DNA of 64,000 nt from an uncultured Acidimicrobiales bacterium (GTDB taxonomy: Bacteria > Actinomycetota > Acidimicrobiia > Acidimicrobiales > Bin134), in assembly GCA_951813325.1 (NCBI GenBank), contig OX638350.1:2337954-2401953 (forward strand), in the 5' to 3' direction. A program made the position numbers and the translations under genes. Positions 17,902-27,283 of the stretch are shown in pieces (the stretch's first letter is position 1; every line of letters begins with the position of its first letter). Under the pieces are notes generated by a model. The model did not search any database, was not told the DNA's origin, and saw nothing but the letters and a program-made list of their open reading frames with translations.

Positions 17902-18790
17902 GCGAATGATCTCGAAGCTGGACTTCCCCTATCGGGCGGGCCGACCACCCGTGGGGGTCCCGCCCGCGCCCCAAGCCAAGAACCGAGGGGCCGACTACGA
18001 CACCGACTGGGCCCGCAAGCCGGTAGCCCGAGCGGCCCGGCGGGCCATCACCGAAGCCATCATGCAGCCGGCGATGTCCGTCCTGGCCCGTCCCCGCCGC
18101 CAAGGGCTCGACCGGCTGGAGCACCTCGGCGGCCCGGTGATCTTCGCCGCCAACCACCACAGCCACATCGACACCCCCCTGCTGTTCACTTCTATCCCAC
18201 CCCGGTGGCGCCACCGACTGGTGGTGGGGGCGGCGTCTGACTACTTCTTCACCGGGGCACTCAAGTCGGCGGCCTCGGCGCTGGTGATCGGGGCCATTCC
18301 CATCGAGCGGTCCAAGGTGGGGCGGCGCTCGGCCCGCCTGGCCGCATCGCTCATAGAAGACGGCTGGAGCCTGCTCATCTTCCCCGAGGGCGGCCGCAGC
18401 CCCGACGGCTGGGGCCAGCCCTTTCTGGGCGGGGCCGGCTATCTGGCAGTGCGCTGCGGCGTGCCGGTGGTGCCAGTTCACGTGGAGGGCACCGACCGCA
18501 TCCTGCCCAAGGGCCGCAACGTGCCCAAGGTGTCGGCTACCACGATCACCTTCGGCGATACCCTGGTTCCCTCCGAAGAGGACAACGCCCGGCGGTTCGC
18601 GGCCCGCATCGAGGTGGCCGTGGCCACCCTGGCCGACGAGTGCGCCACCGATTGGTACCAGGCCCGACGCCGGGCCCACGCCGGCTCCACCCCCGGCCTC
18701 ACCGGCCCCAACATCTCCCCCTGGCGCCGCGCCTGGGCCCTCGGCGACCGCTCCCCCCGCTCCCGCCGCCAACACCGCCGCTGGCCCTAG
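17891..18790 (+). CDS. 1-acylglycerol-3-phosphate acyltransferase (PlsC) family
   Basis: 299-residue acyltransferase. The HX4D catalytic motif is NHHSHID (near residue 90), the phosphate-binding FPEGGRSPDG motif is near 165, and VPVVPVHVEGTDRILPKG (near 200) is the third conserved block. The C-terminus is Arg-rich (last 40 residues). It would transfer an acyl chain to a lysophosphatidate or similar acceptor at the membrane. The ATG at 17891 overlaps the LarA-like gene by 11 nt; an ATG at 17906 is an alternative. Third gene of the reductase-HAD / LarA-like operon. Confidence 0.85.
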   Translation: MSARRMISKLDFPYRAGRPPVGVPPAPQAKNRGADYDTDWARKPVARAARRAITEAIMQPAMSVLARPRRQGLDRLEHLGGPVIFAANHHSHIDTPLLFTSIPPRWRHRLVVGAASDYFFTGALKSAASALVIGAIPIERSKVGRRSARLAASLIEDGWSLLIFPEGGRSPDGWGQPFLGGAGYLAVRCGVPVVPVHVEGTDRILPKGRNVPKVSATTITFGDTLVPSEEDNARRFAARIEVAVATLADECATDWYQARRRAHAGSTPGLTGPNISPWRRAWALGDRSPRSRRQHRRWP

Positions 18791-18855
18791 TCCCCACCAC
18801 AAAGACACCTCCTCTGACCCCATTCCGCGACAAGGCCATATCACCGATCAGCCCG

Positions 18856-18861
18856 TAGAAT
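18856..18861 (+). promoter_or_regulatory. -10 box of leaderless aconitase gene
   Basis: TAGAAT lies exactly 7 nt before the aconitase ATG and no Shine-Dalgarno is present, so transcription probably starts at or next to the start codon. A convincing -35 was not seen. Confidence 0.5.
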
Positions 18862-18868
18862 CGGGGGT

Positions 18869-21142
18869 ATGCCGGTTGCCGCTTCCACCCCGATTGAGCT
18901 GATCAAAAACGTGTACGCCACCCTGGACGAGCGGGTCGCCGCTGCCCGCGAGCGCTTCGGGCGCGACCTCACGCTGGCCGAGAAGATCCTGGTCAACCAC
19001 CATGACGACCAGGACGATACCCCCGAACGGGGCGTGTCCTATGTAGACCTGCGGCCCGACCGGGTGGCCATGCAGGACGCCACCGCCCAGATGGCGTGGC
19101 TCCAGTTCATGACCGCCGGGCTCGACGAGGTGCAGGTGCCAACCACGACGCACTGCGACCACCTGATCTCGGCCCGGGTCGACGCCCAGAGCGACCTGGC
19201 CGCCGCGCTGGACAACAACGAGGAAGTGTACGACTTCTTGGAGTCGGTGTGCGCCCGCTACGGCGCCGGTTTCTGGAAGCCGGGCTCGGGCATCATCCAC
19301 CAGGTAGTGCTGGAGCAGTATGCCTTCCCCGGCGGCATGATGATCGGCACCGACAGCCACACCCCCAACGCCGGCGGGCTGGCCATGGTGGCGGTGGGCG
19401 TGGGCGGCGCCGACGCGGTGGATGTGATGACCGGCTTCGCCTGGAACGTGCGGTGGCCCAAGCTCATCGGCGTGCACCTCACCGGCGAGCTCGACGGCTG
19501 GGCCGCCCCCAAAGACGTGATATTGAAGGTGGCCGAGATCCTGACGGTGGCCGGGGGCACCGGGGCCATCGTGGAGTACTTCGGGCCGGGAGCGCACTCG
19601 CTGTCGGCCACCGGCAAGGCCACCATCTGCAACATGGGTGCCGAGATCGGCGCCACAACCTCGCTGTTCGCCTACGACGACGCCATCGCCCGCTACCTCA
19701 AGGCCACCGCCCGGGAAGACATAGCCGATGCGGCCAACGCCGCCGCCCACAACTTGCGGGCCGACGATGCCGTGCTGGCCGACCCCGGCGGTTACTTCGA
19801 CCGGGTGGTGGAGATCGACCTGTCCGAGCTGGGACCGCTCATCAACGGCCCCCATACCCCCGACCGGGCCCGCTCGGTGGCCGAGCTGGGGGCCGAGGCC
19901 AAGCTGAACGGCTGGCCCCTGGAGGTGAGCGCCGCGCTAGTGGGGTCGTGCACCAACTCCAGCTACGAGGACATCACCCGGGCAGCCAGCATCGCCCGCC
20001 ACGCCGCCGCCCACGGGCTCATTGCCAAATCGCCCCTCATGGTCACCCCTGGCTCCGAGCAGGTGCGGGCCACCATCGAGCGCGACGGACTGCTGGCCGA
20101 TCTGGAGGCCATCGGAGCCACCGTTTTGGCCAACGCCTGCGGGCCGTGCATCGGCCAATGGAGCCGCGACGACGTGGCCGACGGCACCCCCAACAGCATC
20201 GTCACCAGCTACAACCGAAACTTCCCCAAACGCAACGACGGCTACGCCTCCACCAACGCCTTCGTAACCTCGCCCGAGACGGTGGTGGCCCTGGCTCTGG
20301 CCGGCACGCTGGATTTCGACCCGGCCAGCGACACCATCGCCGCCGCCGACGGCACCGAGGTGGCGCTCATGGTCGGCCCGGGCACCGAGCTCCCCGACCA
20401 GGGATTCGACCCCGGCGCCAGCGGGTTCGTCGCCCCGCCCACCGACGGCAGTGAAGTGGACGTCCGAGTGTCGCCCGACTCCGAGCGGCTGCAACTGCTC
20501 GAGCCGTTCGCCGCTTGGGACGGCGAGGACTTCCATCGCTTGCCGGTGCTTCTCAAGGCCCAGGGCAAGTGCACCACCGACCACATCTCCATGGCTGGGC
20601 CGTGGCTGCGCTACCGGGGCCACTTGGAGAACATCTCGGGCAACCTGTACCTGGGTGCGGTGAACGCCTTCACCGGCGCAACCGGCGAGGGCAAAAACCA
20701 ACTCGACGGCTCCATCGGGTCGTTCCCCGAGGTCGCCTCCGCCTATCACGCGGCGGATCAGCGCTGGGTCGTGGTGGGCGACCGCAACATCGGCGAGGGC
20801 TCGTCGCGCGAGCACGCCGCCATGGAGCCCCGCTTTCGGGGGTGCGCGGCGGTGATCGCCCGATCGTTCGCCCGAATTCACGAGACCAACCTGAAAAAGC
20901 AGGGCGTGCTGGCCCTGGCCTTCGCCGACCCCGACGACTACGACCGCATCGGCGAGGACGACCGCATCTCGATTCTGGGCCTGGCCGACTTGTTCCCCGG
21001 TGCGCCGGTGCGGGTGCAGGCCGCCAAACCCGACGGGACCATCGTCGAGATCACCGCCGAGCACACCCTGTCGCACGACCAGATCGAGTGGTTCCGGGCG
21101 GGCGGCGCACTGAATCTGATCCGCCGGCGAACCAAGGGCTGA
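18869..21142 (+). CDS. acn: Aconitate hydratase, mitochondrial-type
   Basis: 757-residue 4Fe-4S aconitase interconverting citrate and isocitrate in the TCA cycle. Cluster Cys residues sit in [11 protein letters not shown] (near 360) and [10 protein letters not shown] (near 425). Catalytic SREHAA is in [14 protein letters not shown] (near 650) and the end ETNLKKQG ... [11 protein letters not shown] closely follows mitochondrial ACO2. Length and these segments fit the mitochondrial/AcnA2-type of about 750-780 residues, not the 900-residue AcnA common in actinobacteria. Citrate synthase lies 4.5 kb downstream, and a LysR regulator follows after 19 nt. Confidence 0.93.
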   Translation: MPVAASTPIELIKNVYATLDERVAAARERFGRDLTLAEKILVNHHDDQDDTPERGVSYVDLRPDRVAMQDATAQMAWLQFMTAGLDEVQVPTTTHCDHLISARVDAQSDLAAALDNNEEVYDFLESVCARYGAGFWKPGSGIIHQVVLEQYAFPGGMMIGTDSHTPNAGGLAMVAVGVGGADAVDVMTGFAWNVRWPKLIGVHLTGELDGWAAPKDVILKVAEILTVAGGTGAIVEYFGPGAHSLSATGKATICNMGAEIGATTSLFAYDDAIARYLKATAREDIADAANAAAHNLRADDAVLADPGGYFDRVVEIDLSELGPLINGPHTPDRARSVAELGAEAKLNGWPLEVSAALVGSCTNSSYEDITRAASIARHAAAHGLIAKSPLMVTPGSEQVRATIERDGLLADLEAIGATVLANACGPCIGQWSRDDVADGTPNSIVTSYNRNFPKRNDGYASTNAFVTSPETVVALALAGTLDFDPASDTIAAADGTEVALMVGPGTELPDQGFDPGASGFVAPPTDGSEVDVRVSPDSERLQLLEPFAAWDGEDFHRLPVLLKAQGKCTTDHISMAGPWLRYRGHLENISGNLYLGAVNAFTGATGEGKNQLDGSIGSFPEVASAYHAADQRWVVVGDRNIGEGSSREHAAMEPRFRGCAAVIARSFARIHETNLKKQGVLALAFADPDDYDRIGEDDRISILGLADLFPGAPVRVQAAKPDGTIVEITAEHTLSHDQIEWFRAGGALNLIRRRTKG

Positions 21143-21161
21143 GGGGCCACTACGAGCCGCT

Positions 21162-22064
21162 ATGGACATCCGCCAGCTCGACGCCCTGTTGGCCATCGCC
21201 GAGCACAAGACCTTTTCCAGCGCGGCCCGGTCGCTGCATACCGTGCAATCGAACGTCTCCAAGCACATCGCCCGTCTGGAGGAGGAACTGGGCGCTCGGC
21301 TCGTTGACCGCGACGCCGGCACCCTAACCGAGGAGGGAGAGGCGGTGGTCGCTCGGGCCCGGCGCATACGGGCCGAGACCGACGCCATCGAACACGACAT
21401 GGCCGCTATGCGGGACGACACATCCGGCGTCACCCGCCTGGGCATCATCGACTCAACCGCCCGATGGCTGATCCCCATCGTGCTGCCCGCGCTGGAGGCC
21501 AAGTACCCCAATGTGCGGCTCGAAATCCTGACCGCCACCACCACCAGCCTGGTCCCCCAAGTGGTGGCCGGCAACCTGCACAGCGCAGTAGTGAACCTGC
21601 CCCTGCGCGACTCCGAGATCCGAGCCGAGGAGCTGTTCGAGGAAGATCGCCTCCTCATCGCCCCTCCCGACCACCCCTTGGCCCGCAAGTCATCGGTCAC
21701 CCCGGCCGAGCTGAGCCGCCACGAACTGCTGCTGCCCCCAGCCGGCACCGTCTTCCGGGACGAAATCGACTCGGAACTCAAAAACCAGGGGGTGGAACTC
21801 ACCACTCGGGCTGAGATCGACGGCATGCGAATGATCGCCACCCTGGTGCTGACCGGGTTTGGCGCCGCCATCCTGCCAGCCACCGTGGCTCCCGAAGACG
21901 GTCCGTGGCGACGCATCCCCATCACCGGGCTGGTCCGGCGGTCGGTGGGCTTGATCGTCAGCCGGCGGGTGGCCCCATCGGCGGTCACTCGGTCGGTGTG
22001 CGACGTGATCTTCGAGGTGGTGGGCAACCACGGCCACGACCAGGCCGGGGTCTACCCCAGTTGA
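21162..22064 (+). CDS. LysR-family transcriptional regulator
   Basis: 300-residue regulator. The N-terminal winged helix-turn-helix is clear (residues 3-60: QLDALLAIAEHKTFSSAARS ... VSKHIARLEEELGARLVDRD), followed by a periplasmic-binding-protein-like effector domain from about 90 to 290. It follows aconitase by 19 nt in the same direction and may be cotranscribed or control its neighbours (aconitase, the carboxyltransferase). The effector cannot be predicted. Confidence 0.9.
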   Translation: MDIRQLDALLAIAEHKTFSSAARSLHTVQSNVSKHIARLEEELGARLVDRDAGTLTEEGEAVVARARRIRAETDAIEHDMAAMRDDTSGVTRLGIIDSTARWLIPIVLPALEAKYPNVRLEILTATTTSLVPQVVAGNLHSAVVNLPLRDSEIRAEELFEEDRLLIAPPDHPLARKSSVTPAELSRHELLLPPAGTVFRDEIDSELKNQGVELTTRAEIDGMRMIATLVLTGFGAAILPATVAPEDGPWRRIPITGLVRRSVGLIVSRRVAPSAVTRSVCDVIFEVVGNHGHDQAGVYPS

Positions 22065-22091
22065 TCCCGGCGCGCGAAACTGGCCCCCTTC

Positions 22092-23471
22092 ATGTCTGAA
22101 GCCATGACTGCTGCTGGCAACCGACCAGGCCGGGTTCCGCTGCGGGCCGGGTCTCCGGGGTCGGCCCGCGCCTGGCTGGACTCCTACGACGGGCGGGATT
22201 GCGTGGCCTTCGAGGTGGAGGACAACGACACCGACCGAGGGGCGCTCAGCCCGGCCGACAGCAAGACGCTGGAGCGGGCCGCCCAGGAAGCTCTTGTGCG
22301 CCAGATACCCCTGGTGGGATTCCTCGCCTCGTCGGGGGCCGACATCGACTCGGGCATCGCTGCCACTATGGGCTGGGGCCGGGTGGCCAAAGCGGTAGTG
22401 AAATGCTCAGGCCAGGTGCCCGTCATCTTCTGTGCCACTGGCCCGGCAGTATCGGGGCCGGCCCTGCTACTGGGTTTGGCCGACATCGCCATCGCCACCG
22501 AGGACAGCTATGCCTTTGTGACCGGCCCCCGCATGGTGGCCCAGTACACCGGAGAGGTCATCAGCAGCCAGACCCTGGGCGGGGCCGACCAGCTCTCCCG
22601 GCGCAGCGGGGTGGCCGCCTTCTTGGTAGAGGACACAGACGCCGCCTCAGATTTGGTAGGCGCATTGTTGAGCCTGCTGCCTGCCCACGCGGATGAGCTG
22701 CCTCCCCGATGGGCGGTCGACGACCCCCCCGATCGCCGCACCCCGGAACTGAGCGACCTGCTGCCCGACTCGCCGCTCGGCAGCTACGACGTGAGGAACG
22801 TGGCCCGGGCGGTGGCCGACGACGGCGACCTGCTGGAGTACAAGGCCGACTGGGCCACCAACTTGGTGTGTGCCTTCGCCACCGTGGCCGGGCGGCCTGT
22901 GGGGATTCTGGCCAACCAGCCCCAGAGCCTGGCCGGAACCCTCGACATCGCATGCAGCCAGAAGGGGGCCCGGTTCGTCTCGTTCTGCGACGCCTTCAAC
23001 CTGTCGCTGGTCACCTTCGTGGACACCTCGGGCTTCCAGCCGGGCAAAGACCTGGAGTGGCGGGGCATTATCCGCCACGGCGCCCAGCTGGCCTTCGCGT
23101 ATGCCCGGGCCACGGTGGGCCGGGTGAACGTGACCCTGCGCAAGTCCTACGGCGGGGCCTACATAGTGATGGACTCCCGACACATGGGCAACGACATCGC
23201 CCTGGCCTGGCCCTCGGCGGAAATCGCGGTGATGGGCGCCCGAGGTGCAGTGGAGATCGTCCACCGCCGGGCCAGCTCCGAAGAGCGGGCCGAGCTGGAG
23301 TCGGCCTACGAGGAGCGCTACCTCAACCCCTATATCGCAGCCGAGCGAGGCTCAATCGACACGGTGATCGACCCGTCCGAGACTCGGGCCGAAGTGGCCG
23401 CCGCCTTGGAGCTGTTGGACTCCAAGCGGGAGTCCCTCCCCCGCCGACGCCATGACAACACCCCCCTCTGA
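22092..23471 (+). CDS. Acyl-CoA carboxylase carboxyltransferase-like protein
   Basis: 459-residue biotin-dependent carboxyltransferase-family protein, with two crotonase-like halves. First half: CATGPAVSGPALLLGLADIAIATEDSYAFVTGP (around 115-150). Second half: FVDTSGFQPGKDLEWRGIIRHGAQLAFAYARATV (around 315-350), then LRKSYGGAYIVMDS and the AEIAVMGARGAVEIVHRR block typical of PccB/AccD. It is shorter than usual (about 510-530), missing N-terminal sequence. No biotin carboxylase subunit is in the window, so the partner must be elsewhere. ATG at residue 5 is an alternative start. Confidence 0.82.
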   Translation: MSEAMTAAGNRPGRVPLRAGSPGSARAWLDSYDGRDCVAFEVEDNDTDRGALSPADSKTLERAAQEALVRQIPLVGFLASSGADIDSGIAATMGWGRVAKAVVKCSGQVPVIFCATGPAVSGPALLLGLADIAIATEDSYAFVTGPRMVAQYTGEVISSQTLGGADQLSRRSGVAAFLVEDTDAASDLVGALLSLLPAHADELPPRWAVDDPPDRRTPELSDLLPDSPLGSYDVRNVARAVADDGDLLEYKADWATNLVCAFATVAGRPVGILANQPQSLAGTLDIACSQKGARFVSFCDAFNLSLVTFVDTSGFQPGKDLEWRGIIRHGAQLAFAYARATVGRVNVTLRKSYGGAYIVMDSRHMGNDIALAWPSAEIAVMGARGAVEIVHRRASSEERAELESAYEERYLNPYIAAERGSIDTVIDPSETRAEVAAALELLDSKRESLPRRRHDNTPL

Positions 23472-23513
23472 CACCAAAGCCCTCCAACCGACCCCATTAT
23501 CATCGGCGACGAG

Positions 23514-25493
23514 ATGCGAGCTCTCTCCCCGATAGCGTTCTATCGGCGCCACCCTGAGGCCGCCTTCGGCCTGGCCGTCGCGGTCATCGCGGTGGTTGGA
23601 TTCCTCATCCGGCTGGTGGAGCTGGGCGAGCGCCCCATGCACGCCGACGAGGGGTGGGATGCCATCTTCTCGTGGAAGGTGCTCAACGGGGTGTTCGAGG
23701 GGTACGACCCCGTGTACCACGGGCCACTGCGGTTCTATTTCACCGCGGTAATCTACTGGCTCTTCGGAGAGTCGAACGCCACCGCCCGCCTGCTGGCCGT
23801 GCTGGCCGGCACCGCTACGATCGTGCTCCCCTGGTTCCTGCGGTCCCAGTTCGGCCGCGGGGTCACCCTGATAGCCTGCTCGATTCTGGCGTTCAGCCCC
23901 TCCATCTTGTATATGACCAGGCTGGGCCGAGAAGACGCTCCCACCATGTTCATAACCCTGGCCATCATGGTGGTGGTAATCCGGTTCATGGACCGGCCCC
24001 GGATGCTGCTGCCGCTGCTGTTCGCCTTCTTGTTCGCCGCGGGCTTGGCCGTGAAAGAAACCCTGTTCATCTCGGTGTTCATATTCGGCTCATTCTTCTT
24101 GGCTTTGCTGGCCGAGCAGGCCGTCGCCCGCTCGGCGGCGGCGCCATCCCGCTCTCAGAAGCGCTCGGCCAAACAGCGTTCTACGCCAAAAAGGCGTCAC
24201 GCCAATGTGCTGGGATGGCGCGTGCAGGTCAACGAGCGCGGCGATGGCTTGAAGTGGGGATGGATGCTGCCTGCCGGTTTGGTGCCCATGCTGGTTGCGT
24301 TCATCATCGGCACCCATGTCTCAGTCTTCATCCCTCTTGGCTTCTACGGCATCTTTCTTGTGTTTGCGATCTTGCGATACACCTCTATAAGACAAGTATG
24401 GAATTTGCCGGTCATGCAAATAGTCCGCCGCATCCCCGCATGGGTATGGGCATTGGCTGTCGTAGTGTTCTTGTTCGTATTGGGATTGTGCTTCACCGTA
24501 TGGTTCAACGCTCCCGGTGATTTCTTCGACGTCTTCACCGAAGGTTTTACACACTGGGCTGGCGCACAAGGTAGAAACCGGGATGATCAAAACTGGCACT
24601 ACTACTTGTACATGATCATTCTGAACGAATATTTCGTCACATTGCTTGCTGTCATTGGCAGCATTAGAATATTCCGAAAACCCAGCTTTGCCGGTAAGTT
24701 CTTTGTTTGGACTGCGCTTGCCACTCTCATTAGTTATTCTTGGGCCGACGAGCGATTCCCTTGGCTCATGCTGCATCCGATGGTCCCCATGAGCATTTTG
24801 GCTGGATTCGGCGCTCTATCATTGTGGGATTTGCGACGGAAGCAATACATGCCACTAATTGTATTGGTACTCGCCATATTGGTGTCCACCACTTTGTATC
24901 GCTCCTTCACGATGAATTATGTTGACCAAAGGAGTCCACTGGAGATGGTCACGCAGCTCGAGCAAACCGAAGAATACGAAACAGCGGTGGAGAGGATTAC
25001 GAAGCTTATCGACTACAGTGTTGAATCTGATGAAAGTCCTCTTTATCTAACTATTGACCACTTTGAAATTCAACCAGCTCTCTGGTACTTCCGAGACTAT
25101 ATAAGCTCACGCTACTCCGGTTTTTCATCTGAGTACGCGGGCTTCCTGGAAATCACCGAATTGGTTGACGACCAGTGTCCATGCGACTTGATCATCTGGG
25201 TTGATACCGATCTCGCCGTCGACCAGGACTCAGGTGAGATAATTGAAAGATATCCGAGCCAGATCATTGAGAGTTTGTTCCCGCAGCACCGGATAGAGCG
25301 AGCACCGTATCGGGATCTGTGGCGACCGCAGGAGACCTCCTACAACACCGGCTTGGTCAGCGGATGGGCGAACTGGCTATTCACACGAGAGTTGTGGGAT
25401 ACCTCCCGCCACGATGTGCAGAACTTCGGGCTGGCCATGAGCCCCCGGGCAGTGGCCATCGAGGCCCAGATGCTCGCTGCAGGAGAGCTTTGA
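23514..25493 (+). CDS. Multi-pass membrane glycosyltransferase-like protein (TIGR03663/GT-C type)
   Basis: 659-residue integral membrane protein with many hydrophobic helices (for example residues 20-37, 75-95, 105-125, 140-180, 265-285, 315-345). The luminal acidic motif HADEGWDA near 42 is the (H/E)-D-E signature of the dolichol/polyprenol-phosphate-sugar-dependent GT-C (ArnT/PMT, Agl23-like) families. A basic linker (SRSQKRSAKQRSTPKRRH) lies near 225. From about 24250 to 25330 the codon use is strikingly AT-richer than the first 700 bp and the flanking genes, suggesting a mosaic origin. TATCAT sits 10 nt before the ATG. Confidence 0.75.
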   Translation: MRALSPIAFYRRHPEAAFGLAVAVIAVVGFLIRLVELGERPMHADEGWDAIFSWKVLNGVFEGYDPVYHGPLRFYFTAVIYWLFGESNATARLLAVLAGTATIVLPWFLRSQFGRGVTLIACSILAFSPSILYMTRLGREDAPTMFITLAIMVVVIRFMDRPRMLLPLLFAFLFAAGLAVKETLFISVFIFGSFFLALLAEQAVARSAAAPSRSQKRSAKQRSTPKRRHANVLGWRVQVNERGDGLKWGWMLPAGLVPMLVAFIIGTHVSVFIPLGFYGIFLVFAILRYTSIRQVWNLPVMQIVRRIPAWVWALAVVVFLFVLGLCFTVWFNAPGDFFDVFTEGFTHWAGAQGRNRDDQNWHYYLYMIILNEYFVTLLAVIGSIRIFRKPSFAGKFFVWTALATLISYSWADERFPWLMLHPMVPMSILAGFGALSLWDLRRKQYMPLIVLVLAILVSTTLYRSFTMNYVDQRSPLEMVTQLEQTEEYETAVERITKLIDYSVESDESPLYLTIDHFEIQPALWYFRDYISSRYSGFSSEYAGFLEITELVDDQCPCDLIIWVDTDLAVDQDSGEIIERYPSQIIESLFPQHRIERAPYRDLWRPQETSYNTGLVSGWANWLFTRELWDTSRHDVQNFGLAMSPRAVAIEAQMLAAGEL

Positions 25494-25608
25494 CCTTCGC
25501 TGACCGGCCGCTGCCAGCCAGCACCGCAGCCCGCCCGCTCGTGACGGAAGGGCCGCCCTCGGCTAAGCTCAGCGGCTGCCGCGAGGAGGGAGCACGAGAG
25601 GAGCATCT

Positions 25609-26877
25609 GTGCCTGAGTCCATAACGATCACCGACAATCGGACCGGTGAGTCCACAGAGGTTCCGATTGTCGACGGCGGTGTGGATGCTTCAGCCTGGCG
25701 CAAGCTCTTGCCCAACGTCTGGTTCCTGGACCCGTCCTTCAGCACCACCGCAGCCACCACCAGCGCGGTCAGCGAGGTGGACGGCGAGAACGGGATCCTG
25801 CGCTACCGGGGCTATCCCATCGAGCAGCTGGCCGAGCACTCCACCTATCTGGAGGTAGCCTACCTGCTGTTGTACGGCGAACTGCCCAACCCGGCCGAGT
25901 ACGACCGCTGGGTGAGCGAGATCACCCACCACACCTTTATCCACGAGCGCTTCCGCAAGCGGTTCATGGAGTCGTTTCTCCACGACGCCCACCCGATGGG
26001 CATGTTCGTGTCCACCATCGCCGCCCTGTCCACCTTCTATCCCGAGGCCAAAGACATAGAGGATCCTGACAACCGGATGCACCAGATCGTGCGACTCATC
26101 GCCAAGGTGCCCACTGTGGCTGCCGCCGGGGCCCGCTTCAACACCGGCATGCCGTTCGTCTACCCCGACAACGACCTGGACTTCGCCACCAACTTCTTGT
26201 CGATGATGTTCAAAATCGCCGAGCCCACCTACCAATGCGAGCCAACCTTCCGCCGGGCGCTGGATCTCCTGCTCATCACCCATGCCGATCATGGGCAGAA
26301 CTGCTCCACCAGCGCGGCCCGAGTGGTGGGCAGCGCCCACACCGACCCCTACTCGGTAATCGCCGCCGCGGCCAGCGCCCTGTACGGGCCCCGCCACGGG
26401 GGAGCCAACCAGGCCGTCATGGAGATGCTCAACGAGATCGGCAGCTACGAGAACATCGACCCGTTCATCAGAGCGGTCAAGGCCGGCGAGACCCGACTGA
26501 TGGGATTCGGCCACCGGGTGTACAAGAACTACGACCCCCGGGCCCGGATCATCAAGCAGGCGGCCTACGACGTGTTCGAGGTCACCGGCTCCAACCCGCT
26601 GCTCGACATCGCCCTGAAGCTGGAAGAGGTTGCCCTGGCCGACGACTATTTCGTGAGCCGGCGGCTCTACCCCAACGTGGACTTCTACTCCGGGCTCATC
26701 TACCAGTCGATGGGCTTCCCCACCGAGATGTTCACCGTGCTGTTCGCCATCGCCCGCACCGCCGGCTGGCTGGCCCACTGGGTAGAGCTCCTGGAGCAGG
26801 AAAGCCGCATCGCCCGCCCCCGCCAGGTCTACACCGGCTCCGCCCAGCGCGACTACATCCCCGTCTCCGAGCGCTGA
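25609..26877 (+). CDS. gltA: Citrate synthase
   Basis: 422-residue type II citrate synthase condensing acetyl-CoA and oxaloacetate. Catalytic residues are in place: ITHADHGQN (near 225), GPRHGGANQ (near 263) and GFGHRVYKNYDPRA (near 302), with the catalytic Asp in VDFYSGLIYQ (near 357). GTG start at 25609 with GAGAGGAG 7 nt upstream and a TAAGCT -10-like box at 25563. Separate transcription unit. With the aconitase upstream it supplies the first steps of the TCA cycle. Confidence 0.95.
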   Translation: MPESITITDNRTGESTEVPIVDGGVDASAWRKLLPNVWFLDPSFSTTAATTSAVSEVDGENGILRYRGYPIEQLAEHSTYLEVAYLLLYGELPNPAEYDRWVSEITHHTFIHERFRKRFMESFLHDAHPMGMFVSTIAALSTFYPEAKDIEDPDNRMHQIVRLIAKVPTVAAAGARFNTGMPFVYPDNDLDFATNFLSMMFKIAEPTYQCEPTFRRALDLLLITHADHGQNCSTSAARVVGSAHTDPYSVIAAAASALYGPRHGGANQAVMEMLNEIGSYENIDPFIRAVKAGETRLMGFGHRVYKNYDPRARIIKQAAYDVFEVTGSNPLLDIALKLEEVALADDYFVSRRLYPNVDFYSGLIYQSMGFPTEMFTVLFAIARTAGWLAHWVELLEQESRIARPRQVYTGSAQRDYIPVSER

Positions 26878-26880
26878 CCC

Positions 26881-26897
26881 TCTCGTGTCACAAGAGA
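26881..26897 (+). terminator. Possible gltA 3' hairpin
   Basis: TCTCGTG at 26881-26887 pairs with CAAGAGA at 26891-26897 with one mismatch and a 3-nt loop, 4 nt after the citrate synthase stop. No T-run follows. Weak candidate. Confidence 0.25.
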
Positions 26898-26905
26898 CAT
26901 CACTC

Positions 26906-27127
26906 CTATAGGACTTCTACAGGGAGAATCCACTCATAACGGGCTCTACGCATCGAAGCTGGGACGTCCAGCTCTGATTTTGTGACGGGTTGAGTTTCGC
27001 GTGGGTGTCGTCCGGCGGCGAGCAGGATTCGGAGCCGGTAGTTGTGCAGGTTGCGGAAGCCTCCGGCTGAGCGCTTGACGGCTTTGATCTTGGCGTTGGC
27101 GGCCCATAGGTATGGCCGCCACCAGGC
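26906..27127 (-). pseudogene. Transposase C-terminal remnant (ISL3-like)
   Basis: The minus-strand frame ending in TAG at 26906 reads WAANAKIKAVKRSAGG, then FRNLHNYRLRILLAAG and a short tail. The pattern NxKIKxxKRxAxGxRNxxNxRxRILLAxG is the C-terminal end of ISL3-type (and related) DDE transposases. The upstream catalytic part is missing: the frame is lost just before the VapC-like remnant on the other strand. No inverted repeats of an intact element were seen. It is a dead relic. Confidence 0.6.
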
Positions 27128-27283
27128 GCAGTATTCGCCGACCAGGATTTCTCCCTGTCAGACCGGACGAGTTGGGCCATTATGGAAAGACTCGGAATTC
27201 ACCAGGCAATCTCCCTCGACAACGACTTCCGCATCTACCGGTTCGGCCCCAACCGCCGCCAGTCCTTCACCGTCTCGCCGTAA
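27128..27283 (+). pseudogene. VapC-type PIN-domain toxin, 3' remnant
   Basis: The plus-strand frame ending in TAA at 27281 reads VFADQDFSLSDRTSWAIMER, then LGIHQAISLDNDFRIY and [14 protein letters not shown]. DQDFSLSDRTSxAIMERLGI is the C-terminal third of VapC PIN-domain RNases, with the conserved D-x-x-S/T-D and LDNDF acidic residues. Only about 50 of about 135 residues remain; an in-frame TAG lies at 27107 and the adjoining DNA is transposase-derived. No antitoxin remains. It overlaps the 3' end of rsmE by 17 nt. Confidence 0.65.

Noticed and set aside
19937..22027. Long minus-strand open frame (696 codons) opposite aconitase and LysR
   Set aside because: It lies wholly antisense to two genes with clear family motifs; long shadows are expected at this GC content, and it has no recognisable domain.
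26917..27180. 87-codon minus-strand frame between gltA and rsmE
   Set aside because: A different minus-strand frame (stop at 26906) carries the transposase-like motif; this one is Ser/Pro-rich with no family pattern.
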